Shown here: piece after piece, positions 1-5,987 of the stretch
Position numbering within the stretch: position 1 is the first letter of the stretch
Layout: every line of letters begins with the position of its first letter
DNA from: Acidobacteriota bacterium
GTDB lineage: Bacteria; Acidobacteriota; Terriglobia; Acidiferrales; UBA7541
Reading direction: 5' to 3'
Assembly: GCA_003133505.1 (NCBI GenBank)
Contig: PKXT01000158.1
Location: 1 to 10,168, forward strand
Length of the DNA: 10,168 nucleotides
Program-made: the position numbers and the translations under genes
Notes under the pieces: model-generated
The model's input: the letters and a program-made list of their open reading frames with translations, nothing else
What the model was told of the DNA's origin: nothing
Databases searched by the model: none

Positions 1-258
1 GTGGGACGCGGCTGGCTGATTTTCGCGCTGCCGCCGGCGGAAATTGGCGTCCACCCATCGGAGGGGGACGAGCATCATGAGCTTTATCTGATGTGCGACA
101 ACATCGAAATCACAATGAAAGAGCTGAAGGCAAAAGGTGCGGAATTTGCCCATCCCGTGAAGGAAGAGCGCTGGGGCCGCGTTACCGCGCTCAAGCTGCC
201 AAGCGGCGCGTCACTGGGAATGTATGAACCGAAGCATCCCACGGCGATAAGAAAATAA
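1..258 (+). CDS. VOC family protein (glyoxalase/bleomycin-resistance fold), 5' end outside window
   Basis: This is the last 85 codons of a protein of the vicinal-oxygen-chelate fold, ending at TAA 256-258. The frame is open from base 1, and the GTG there is probably internal, because related proteins run about 120-130 residues and the first beta-alpha-beta unit is absent. Visible family features are a strand with GWLIFALPPAEIGVHPSE, the segment HELYLMCDNIEITMKELKAKG, and the C-terminal LGMYEPKHPTA typical of small soil-bacterial VOC proteins. VOC members bind a divalent metal and include lyases, dioxygenases and resistance proteins, so the substrate cannot be told from this part. The gene is convergent with the porin pseudogene at 334-865. 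Confidence 0.8.
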   Translation: MGRGWLIFALPPAEIGVHPSEGDEHHELYLMCDNIEITMKELKAKGAEFAHPVKEERWGRVTALKLPSGASLGMYEPKHPTAIRK

Positions 259-264
259 TTCAAC

Positions 265-284
265 ATGACACGCGGGCGTGACAT
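265..284. terminator. Inverted repeat between convergent genes, possible weak bidirectional terminator
   Basis: ATGACACG and CGTGACAT flank a CGGG loop. Seven of eight positions pair, with one A-A mismatch. It sits 7 bases after the VOC stop codon and 50 bases past the porin stop on the other strand. There is no clear T-tract on either side, so the terminator role is an inference from position. Confidence 0.3.
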
Positions 285-333
285 AGGCTATAACTCGTTG
301 CGCCCGGAATCTGAAGAGTGTTTCCTCAAATAA

Positions 334-865
334 CTATTTCTTGCCGATGTGGAAGACGAGACCAAGCGACACTCGAGCGGCATTCGATGTAGCACCCTCC
401 ACTCGGAAACCGACATATTCCACCTGTGGTCGAAGAGCGACTCTGCCGCCCGATCCGAGTCCAATGTCGGCTCCCCCGCCCAAGGCAAATGCAAAGGGGA
501 TTGTGGAGACGGCAGCGCCCGAGTATTCTCCCGAGCCATGCGACGGGCCGAGAAGGGCCTGGACATAGGGCACGACTCTGCGAGCTTTTCGATAGGAAAA
601 GCGCGGGCCGAAAAGGAAAGTCTCAGCGGTAAGACCCTCTTCACCAGGGGAGCCATGGTATACGGCCGATATCGGCCACCGCGCCGAGCCAGCTGTTGAA
701 ATTGTATGCCGCGGAGCCGCTAACCCCGTTCAAACTGAAGCTATATCCCTTGTCCACTTCGAGAAGTGAATATCCGACCGGAACGTCGGCCTGGGGTGTG
801 CTTTGCGAACGGGAAGACAGTGGCAAAAGCGCAAGTGCAATGGCGGCCAGCATGAACTTTTTCAT
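334..865 (-). pseudogene. Outer-membrane beta-barrel (opacity/OmpA-like porin) protein, single-base frameshift
   Basis: An ATG at 865 preceded by AAAGAGAG opens a signal peptide (MKKFMLAAIALALLPLSS, then RSQS) and the first barrel strands, including GYSFSLNGVSGSAAYNFN and GAVADIG. The frame then stops at 643-641. Removing one base of the doubled G at 664-665 (CC on the coding strand) restores ADIG-VYHGSPGEEGLTAE. From there it reads openly through GPRFSYRKARRVVPYVQALL and a glycine-rich strand, ending SLGLVFHIGKK at the TAG 336-334. The repaired protein is 176 residues, a normal length for a small eight-stranded barrel with alternating hydrophobic strands. Location would be the outer membrane; its role is unknown. 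The lesion is one base and both halves look well preserved, so a sequencing error is as likely as a recent mutation. Confidence 0.85.
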
Positions 866-1261
866 TTGTACTCTCTTTCCCAACCTGGCTATGCAACTTA
901 CGTACCCTAAGGCAGCGCGATGAGGATCGGCGGCTAGGTGTTACAGCCATGCTTTAAACCAACACAGCTGGTAAAATAAAGTCGCTAACCCGCGGACCCT
1001 CCTTCCCCCGGCAAGGACACTAAGGTGTGGTTAATGATGAAATAAGGGGAAAATGGTATTGTAGAAATGCTTAACATTGGCCCGAACACTTGGGTCGCAA
1101 CAAATGATGGTGCGGCGTGTTGGTTCATACAGGGTTACGCAACGCTCCGATTGGGCGGGGCCGGCGGCGCCAGAACGGCATGCGCGCGAACCCAGACTTA
1201 TGAGAGGTTAATCTTGGGGCCTTCCGTCTGATAATGGCGGTCGGCCGGGAAACGGGGAAAA
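866..1261. other. Gene-free divergent intergenic region
   Basis: This 396-base gap should carry the divergent promoters of the porin gene (minus) and the lipoprotein gene (plus). No persuasive ORF with a ribosome binding site was found on either strand. The best plus-strand -10 candidate is GATAAT at 1230-1235, with a poor -35 (TTAATC, 1208-1213, 16-base spacer), which would give a leader of about 20 bases before the ATG at 1262. No convincing minus-strand promoter was seen. The stretch around 1000-1110 is AT-richer than the surrounding genes. Confidence 0.5.
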
Positions 1262-2377
1262 ATGGGGAAAGCGAAAATCGGCGTTTTGCTGTCTTTTATT
1301 CTGCTGCTGGTTGGATGCTCGGCGGGCGGCGGTTCCGGGTCCTCAGGAGGGTCTGGAAGCGGAGGGGGAACCTCGGGGAATTCCGGAGGTCCGGCGAATG
1401 ACGGCCCTGCCGCGGCAACCGGAATCTTCGCCATTGAATTTCCCGGCGAAGATATGAGCGACGTCAACTCTTATTTAATTCCCGAGCAAAATGTTGCCGG
1501 AGATGTTGCCTTCGTGGTTTGGAGCGCTGTGGATTCGGGCAACGGGGTGTTGGATTGGTCATCCGTGGAATCACAAATTGCGACCTGGTGGAACGGCGGA
1601 AAAAAGACGGGACTGGTGATTTGGGCGGTCAGCGATTCTCAGAGCATCATCGCTACGCCACCGTATGTGCTGGCCCAGCTCCCTCCCACCATCAGCTGTA
1701 ACGAGAGTAATGGTATTGACGGAAATATCCCCGAATTTACATCGCCGGCGTTTCAAGCCGCTTACTCCGGTTTTCTGAAAGAGTTTTTTGCACACTACGG
1801 CAGCGATCCCCGGATTGCCTACATTCGCGTGGGTTTGGGAGGCGGCGGAGAAACTTATCCAGATTGCACTGCCCAGGAAGAGGCGAGCTACGGGCTTACC
1901 CAACAATCGTGGCAGACCTATGTGGATGCCATGCTGGCCGTCGAACACGCCAATGTGGGCTCCGTCCCGGTCGAGGTGGCGCTCAACTGCTACGGCACGC
2001 CGTGTCCGTCGAGCAATCCGTATGCGTTCCCCGGGAATGTTGCCTCCATCGCGGCGCAATATGGTTTTGGAATCGGCCAGGAAGCGCTACAGAAATCATC
2101 TATTACCAACTACGGCGACGACCAGGCTTGCGTGGTGAATTGGTGCGGATTTTTCCTGCAGTATCCCGACGCGCCTTTGCATCAACTTCAGTTTGCCGAA
2201 CCGACCTGCGCGGATAACTCCTGTGAAGTGGGATCGCCGATTCAGCTGCTGCCCTTCGCAAAAACGCGCGGCGCCAATGTCGTGGAAATGTCGATCAGCG
2301 ATTTGTCCATCGCTTATGTGCCTCCCGCGGGCCAGTACACCCAAGCGTATCAACAGGCTATCGCCGCCTTCCAATAA
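1262..2377 (+). CDS. Secreted lipoprotein with glycoside-hydrolase-like TIM-barrel domain
   Basis: The 371-residue product starts with a lipoprotein signal peptide ending LLVGC, so Cys19 is the likely lipidated residue and the protein would be membrane-anchored outside the cytoplasm. Residues 20-52 are a Gly/Ser-rich linker. The rest resembles a TIM-barrel glycoside hydrolase of the GH5/GH42 kind: VVWSAVDSG (85-93), GVLDWSSVESQI, GLVIWAVSD, YSGFLKEFFAHYGSDPRIAY, and RVGLGGGGETYP, where Glu197 sits where an acid/base glutamate is expected. A second candidate is Glu313 in LQFAEP. Substrate and activity are not known, and it could be a non-catalytic relative. Eight cysteines follow the lipid Cys, six of them in three CX4C pairs (243/248, 290/295, 316/321), which suggests disulfides. 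The ATG at 1262 follows GGGG at 1254-1257. It is not in an operon with neighbours. Confidence 0.75.
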   Translation: MGKAKIGVLLSFILLLVGCSAGGGSGSSGGSGSGGGTSGNSGGPANDGPAAATGIFAIEFPGEDMSDVNSYLIPEQNVAGDVAFVVWSAVDSGNGVLDWSSVESQIATWWNGGKKTGLVIWAVSDSQSIIATPPYVLAQLPPTISCNESNGIDGNIPEFTSPAFQAAYSGFLKEFFAHYGSDPRIAYIRVGLGGGGETYPDCTAQEEASYGLTQQSWQTYVDAMLAVEHANVGSVPVEVALNCYGTPCPSSNPYAFPGNVASIAAQYGFGIGQEALQKSSITNYGDDQACVVNWCGFFLQYPDAPLHQLQFAEPTCADNSCEVGSPIQLLPFAKTRGANVVEMSISDLSIAYVPPAGQYTQAYQQAIAAFQ

Positions 2378-2474
2378 CCAGAACCGAGTAGCATCCTAAA
2401 ATCCGGGAAGGTTCTCGTAGCGTTCTCCACTCTAAAAAACACAGGGGAGGGGCTGCTTGGTTCGAATTCCTTTT

Positions 2475-2636
2475 CTACCGATGATTAAGAATTCCAAACA
2501 TTTCCCGCAACAGATATGCGGCAACGCCGACCGAAGCCATAATGCCGTAGCAGAGCAGATTTCCAGCGCCTCTTCGGGTTACAGCAAGCGTCGAGCGGGG
2601 CTCAATGCGCTGAACTTCCCCATGGCGCATTGTCAT
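2475..2636 (-). CDS. Small single-pass membrane protein (53 aa), unrecognised
   Basis: ATG at 2636-2634 is preceded by AAAAAGGATACCA, a strong AAGGA ribosome binding site 5 bases upstream. The reading frame runs 53 codons to TAG 2477-2475. The N-terminal half is polar and basic (MTMRHGEVQRIEPRSTLAVT, then RRGAG). Residues 26-43 are hydrophobic (NLLCYGIMASVGVAAYLL), followed by REMFGILNHR. The layout fits one transmembrane helix with the basic N-terminus in the cytoplasm. TTGAGA (2695-2690) with GGTAAT (2671-2666), 18 bases apart, is a weak promoter candidate. The gene is divergent from icd and convergent with the lipoprotein gene. I do not recognise the family, so function is unknown. A plus-strand ORF over the same bases looks like its shadow. 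Confidence 0.6.
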   Translation of the reverse strand: MTMRHGEVQRIEPRSTLAVTRRGAGNLLCYGIMASVGVAAYLLREMFGILNHR

Positions 2637-2816
2637 TGGTATCCTTTTTGGATTTCCTTGCAGAAATTACCCCTTCCGTCCGCTCATTTTCTCAAGACGC
2701 GTCGTTGAGCCATGAATTTTATCACGCGTATTCGCCCTACTTTATCCTGGGCGCGCCGAAGGCGTGCGCAATGGCGGCGAATGTGATATTTTCGACGATT
2801 CATTTGGGGTGGGACT

Positions 2817-4223
2817 GTGAAAGTAAGTTATAACGGGCGGGGGTTGCCAGCCGACGGCGCGGCCATTGGATACGCGGGCGGCAAATTTCACGTACCGGAT
2901 AAGCCGATCATTCCGTTCATCGAAGGCGACGGCACGGGGCGCGATATCTGGCGAGCGGCGCAGCGGATGTTTGACGCGGCGGTGGAATGCGCCTACGGCG
3001 GCGAGCGTTCAGTAGCGTGGTTTGAAGTATTCGCGGGCGAGAAATCGTTCAATGCGTTTGGCCAATGGCTGCCCGACGATACGGTGGACGCGATTCGCGA
3101 TCTGCGCGTAGCCATCAAAGGACCATTGACCACGCCAGTGGGCGGAGGGATTCGTTCGCTGAACGTCACGCTGCGGCAGATGCTGGATTTGTATGCGTGT
3201 GTGCGGCCGGTGCGGTATTTCACGGGAGTTCCCTCCCCCGTGCGCGCGCCCGAGAAAATGAATGTGGTGATTTTCCGCGAGAATACCGAGGACGTCTACG
3301 CGGGCATCGAGTGGAAGTCCGGGTCGGCGGAAGCGGCGAAGCTGATTGAGTTCCTCAACGAGCAGATGCTGGCCGGAGGCAAGAAAACAGTTCGCGCGGA
3401 TTCGGCTATCGGCGTCAAGCCCATGTCGCCCTTTGGCAGCATGCGCCTGGTGCGTCGCGCGATTCAACATGCAGTTGACCACGCCCGCACGATTGTAACG
3501 TTCGTACACAAGGGCAACATCATGAAGTACACGGAAGGCGGCTTCCGCGACTGGGGCTACGAAGTGGCGCGCGCTGAATTTCGCGAGCAGATCGTCACCG
3601 AACGGGAGAGTTGGATTCTCGGCAATGCGGAAAATAATTCCGCGCTTTCCATCGAACAGAATGCGGCGATGATCGAGCCAGGATTGAAGGATGCGACCGA
3701 GGCGTTCCGGCAGCAAACGTGCGCGGAAGTAAAGACAACTCTTGATTCGATTGGCAAATCGCATGGCAACGGGAATTGGAAAAAGAAAATTCTGATTAAT
3801 GACCGCATCGCCGACTCCGTCTTTCAACAGGTTCTACTGCGCGCCGATGAATATCAGGTGTTTGCTACGCCGAATCTGAATGGCGACTATCTTTCCGACG
3901 CCTGCGCGGCGCAGGTGGGAGGCCTGGGCATGGCCCCCGGTTCGAATATAGGCGATGGCTATGGGGTATTCGAAGCCACGCACGGAACGGCGCCGAAATA
4001 CGCGGATAAGGACGTGATCAATCCCAGCTCGGTAATGCTGTCCGGCGCGATGATGTTTGATTTCATCGGCTGGAGCGAAGTTGGATCTCTGATCGAGAAA
4101 AGTATCGCGGTAACAATTCAACAACGGCGGGTGACGTATGATTTGTCGCGCATGATGGAAGGCGCACCGATGCTGCACACGTCGGAATATGCGTCGGCCA
4201 TTATCGAAAATATGCGGAAGTAA
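2817..4223 (+). CDS. icd: NADP-dependent isocitrate dehydrogenase (long form)
   Basis: The 468-residue enzyme oxidatively decarboxylates isocitrate to 2-oxoglutarate in the cytoplasm. It aligns throughout with E. coli Icd. Substrate residues are present: Ser114, Asn116 and Arg120 in GIRSLNVTLR, Arg130, Arg154, Tyr161 (EDVYAG) and Lys232 (VHKGNIMK). Metal-binding aspartates are Asp329, Asp357 and Asp361 (NLNGDYLSDA). NADP use is indicated by Lys394-Tyr395 (HGTAPKYA) and Tyr441/Arg445 (VTYDLSRMMEG). E. coli Icd has 416 residues; the extra length is mostly an insert at about 257-323, comparable to the insert known in cyanobacterial IDHs. Ser114 matches the AceK phosphorylation site of the E. coli enzyme, but no aceK is in the window. 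The GTG start at 2817 follows GGGGTGGGA (2806-2814). It is the first gene of a probable operon. Confidence 0.95.
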   Translation: MKVSYNGRGLPADGAAIGYAGGKFHVPDKPIIPFIEGDGTGRDIWRAAQRMFDAAVECAYGGERSVAWFEVFAGEKSFNAFGQWLPDDTVDAIRDLRVAIKGPLTTPVGGGIRSLNVTLRQMLDLYACVRPVRYFTGVPSPVRAPEKMNVVIFRENTEDVYAGIEWKSGSAEAAKLIEFLNEQMLAGGKKTVRADSAIGVKPMSPFGSMRLVRRAIQHAVDHARTIVTFVHKGNIMKYTEGGFRDWGYEVARAEFREQIVTERESWILGNAENNSALSIEQNAAMIEPGLKDATEAFRQQTCAEVKTTLDSIGKSHGNGNWKKKILINDRIADSVFQQVLLRADEYQVFATPNLNGDYLSDACAAQVGGLGMAPGSNIGDGYGVFEATHGTAPKYADKDVINPSSVMLSGAMMFDFIGWSEVGSLIEKSIAVTIQQRRVTYDLSRMMEGAPMLHTSEYASAIIENMRK

Positions 4224-4224
4224 G

Positions 4225-4656
4225 ATGGATCGTCCCAAAATAGTAGCCAAACTGCTGGTTCTGCAAGGCGGATTGCTTGTGGCAGTGGCCGCGATCCACC
4301 TATCCTCAATCCCCCAACTGCATCAATTTCTAGCCACCGAGGTGAGCGCCGCGAATATGCCCACGGTATGGCCTCCTTTTGTATTGAGCTTTGTAATCAT
4401 GGGAATTTTGCTGATTCCTCTCGGATTGGGCACAATTTATTGTGCGCGCGGAATTCTTCAACGAGCGCGCTGGGCATGGGCCATTGCAATGATCAATGCC
4501 CTGACGGTGCTGAGTCTTCCAGTGGCGCTGTTCCTGATTATGGGCCGCGTTTATTTCCACTCTGTGCCCTTTCTGGTAGCTTCGATTGTGATTACGGCGG
4601 TGGGCCTTTCGATGGCTTGGCCGCTGCTGTGGATCAGGCGCGAGATAATTCGTTAG
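4225..4656 (+). CDS. Four-helix integral membrane protein between icd and mdh
   Basis: A 143-residue protein starting at ATG 4225, one base after the icd stop, with GGAAG (4216-4220) from the icd 3' end serving as ribosome binding site. An in-frame start at 4189 inside icd is less likely because it lacks a good site. Hydrophobic segments lie at about residues 9-26, 51-74, 85-106 and 114-136, so it should be a small inner-membrane protein with four helices and basic loops (CARGILQRARW; a WIRREIIR tail). No catalytic motif or known family was recognised. The tight spacing implies translational coupling with icd and co-transcription with mdh. Any functional link to these TCA enzymes is an inference from position only. 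Confidence 0.8.
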   Translation: MDRPKIVAKLLVLQGGLLVAVAAIHLSSIPQLHQFLATEVSAANMPTVWPPFVLSFVIMGILLIPLGLGTIYCARGILQRARWAWAIAMINALTVLSLPVALFLIMGRVYFHSVPFLVASIVITAVGLSMAWPLLWIRREIIR

Positions 4657-4690
4657 CGTGGCTGTAAACGATAAAGGAGCAGCACAGAAA

Positions 4691-5629
4691 ATGCGTAATA
4701 AAGTAACGGTGGTAGGCGGCGGGTTCGTCGGATCGACAACTGCGCAGCGAATATTTGACGCGGGATTGGCGGACGTGGTGCTTACCGATATCCTGGAAGG
4801 CTCGCCAGCGGGCAAGACGCTGGACATGCGGCAATCGGGAGCGATCTCGGGTTCCGATTCGTTTGCGGACGGAATCAGCACGGCGGCCGGGGATTATTCC
4901 AAGAGCGCCAAGAGCGACATTGTCGTAATCACAGCGGGATTTCCGCGCAAGCCGGGAATGAGCCGGGACGACCTGCTGAAAGCGAATCATGAAGTAATCA
5001 AGGGCGTGGTGGAGGGAGTGGTGAAACATTCGCCCGAAGCCATCCTCATCGTGGTGACCAATCCGCTGGACGCCATGGCCCACGCGGCATTACGCATCAG
5101 CGGGTTTCCACGCAATCGGGTGATTGGCATGGCCGGTGTGCTCGATTCGGCGCGGATGAGCGCGTTTATTTCGATGGAACTGGGCGTCTCGGTGCGCAAT
5201 ATCAATTCGTTTGTATTGGGTGGACATGGCGACGATATGGTGCCGCTGCCGCGTTATTGCACGGTGGCGGGGGTACCGCTGCCGGAGCTACTGGCAGCTG
5301 ATCGCATCGCCGCGATTGTTGAGCGGACGCGCAAAGGCGGCGGCGAAATTGTGGGTCTGCTGAAAACGGGATCGGCGTATTACGCACCGTCAGCCGCAGT
5401 GGTGCAAATGGTGGACGCGATTCTTGGCGACAAGAAAATGATTCTGCCGTGCGCGGCCTACCTCGAAGGCGAATACGGGATTAGCGGGCACTTTGTGGGC
5501 GTTCCGGTAAAGCTGGGGGCGGGCGGCATTGAGCAGATTTTGCAGGTGAAGCTACTGCCCGAAGAGCAGGAAGCGCTCAATAAATCCGCCGCGTCAGTGC
5601 GCGAACTTATTACCGTGCTGGGAATCTAA
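4691..5629 (+). CDS. mdh: Malate dehydrogenase, LDH-type
   Basis: The 312-residue enzyme interconverts malate and oxaloacetate with NAD in the TCA cycle. The Rossmann motif is VVGGGFVGS (Gly9, Gly11, Gly14), and Asp33 at the end of strand two favours NAD over NADP. The mobile loop is FPRKPGMSRDDLL; Arg86 takes the position that distinguishes malate from lactate dehydrogenase. Other active-site residues are Arg92, Asn124 (VTNPLDAM), Asp152 and Arg155 (VLDSARMS), and catalytic His179 (GGHGDD). Length matches the Bacillus/LDH-like Mdh group. ATG 4691 is preferred over the in-frame GTG at 4658, because AAGGAG (4674-4679) lies upstream of the ATG and conserved sequence begins there. The 34-base gap after the membrane-protein gene supports one operon with icd. 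Confidence 0.95.
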   Translation: MRNKVTVVGGGFVGSTTAQRIFDAGLADVVLTDILEGSPAGKTLDMRQSGAISGSDSFADGISTAAGDYSKSAKSDIVVITAGFPRKPGMSRDDLLKANHEVIKGVVEGVVKHSPEAILIVVTNPLDAMAHAALRISGFPRNRVIGMAGVLDSARMSAFISMELGVSVRNINSFVLGGHGDDMVPLPRYCTVAGVPLPELLAADRIAAIVERTRKGGGEIVGLLKTGSAYYAPSAAVVQMVDAILGDKKMILPCAAYLEGEYGISGHFVGVPVKLGAGGIEQILQVKLLPEEQEALNKSAASVRELITVLGI

Positions 5630-5987
5630 AACGCGCAATTCGAGCTCACGGTCAGATCGCATTCGAGCAGCAGAACAACCAATACGAACCCTCATACTTC
5701 CGGGCGGATTAGCATGACAAACCACCCGTGGCGAGCCTAGTGCTAGCATAGAATGGCGGTGTGGCCTTCTCTCTGAATGACCGAAGAATCAATGCGGCTG
5801 TGTCCTTGCTATATGGGATTGTTACGGCTTTATTTCCATCATGGGTGCTATAGGTACGCCGACACGTGCTAACAAAATCCGGGCCTTTGTGATGATTGTC
5901 TTTTGGGGCTGGCTATCTTTTGAGTCACTCCGCTGGTCTTAATAAACAACTCAAAATTGCCAAGAATTCAAACTGACCCACTACCAG
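5630..5987. other. Gene-free convergent intergenic region with possible remnant of a small membrane ORF
   Basis: No intact gene or clear intrinsic terminator was found after mdh. An imperfect inverted repeat (CGGGCGG 5701-5707 with CCACCCG 5722-5728) lacks a T-tract. On the plus strand, a frame from GTG 5761 to TAG 5853 contains a hydrophobic run (AAVSLLYGIVTALFPSW). An overlapping frame from ATG 5841 to TAA 5942 contains another (KIRAFVMIVFWGWLSF). Restoring one base near the GGG at 5843-5845 would join them into a two-helix protein of about 60 residues. No ribosome binding site supports the start, so this is only a candidate decayed gene. Confidence 0.4.

Noticed and set aside
334..865. Programmed ribosomal frameshifting in the porin gene
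   Set aside because: No slippery heptamer, stop-linked shift motif or downstream pseudoknot is evident at 660-670, and such porins are not known to use frameshifting.
1571..2059. Minus-strand 162-codon ORF inside the lipoprotein gene
   Set aside because: It is opposite a frame with a lipobox, linker and TIM-barrel-like motifs, and has no ribosome binding site or recognisable features.
2457..2472. GGTTCGAATTCC looks like a tRNA T-arm
   Set aside because: The flanking bases do not form a T-stem, and no acceptor, D or anticodon stem can be folded upstream. The CTCTAAA anticodon-like loop at about 2431-2437 has no pairing stem.
2457..2833. Plus-strand ORFs upstream of icd (2457-2708 and 2630-2833)
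   Set aside because: The first mirrors the better-supported 53-codon minus-strand gene. The second has no clear ribosome binding site, overlaps the icd start, and looks non-coding.
3009..3827. Long minus-strand ORF (272 codons) antisense to icd
   Set aside because: It lies entirely opposite a fully conserved icd frame, its composition matches a high-GC shadow frame, and its sequence shows no recognisable domain.
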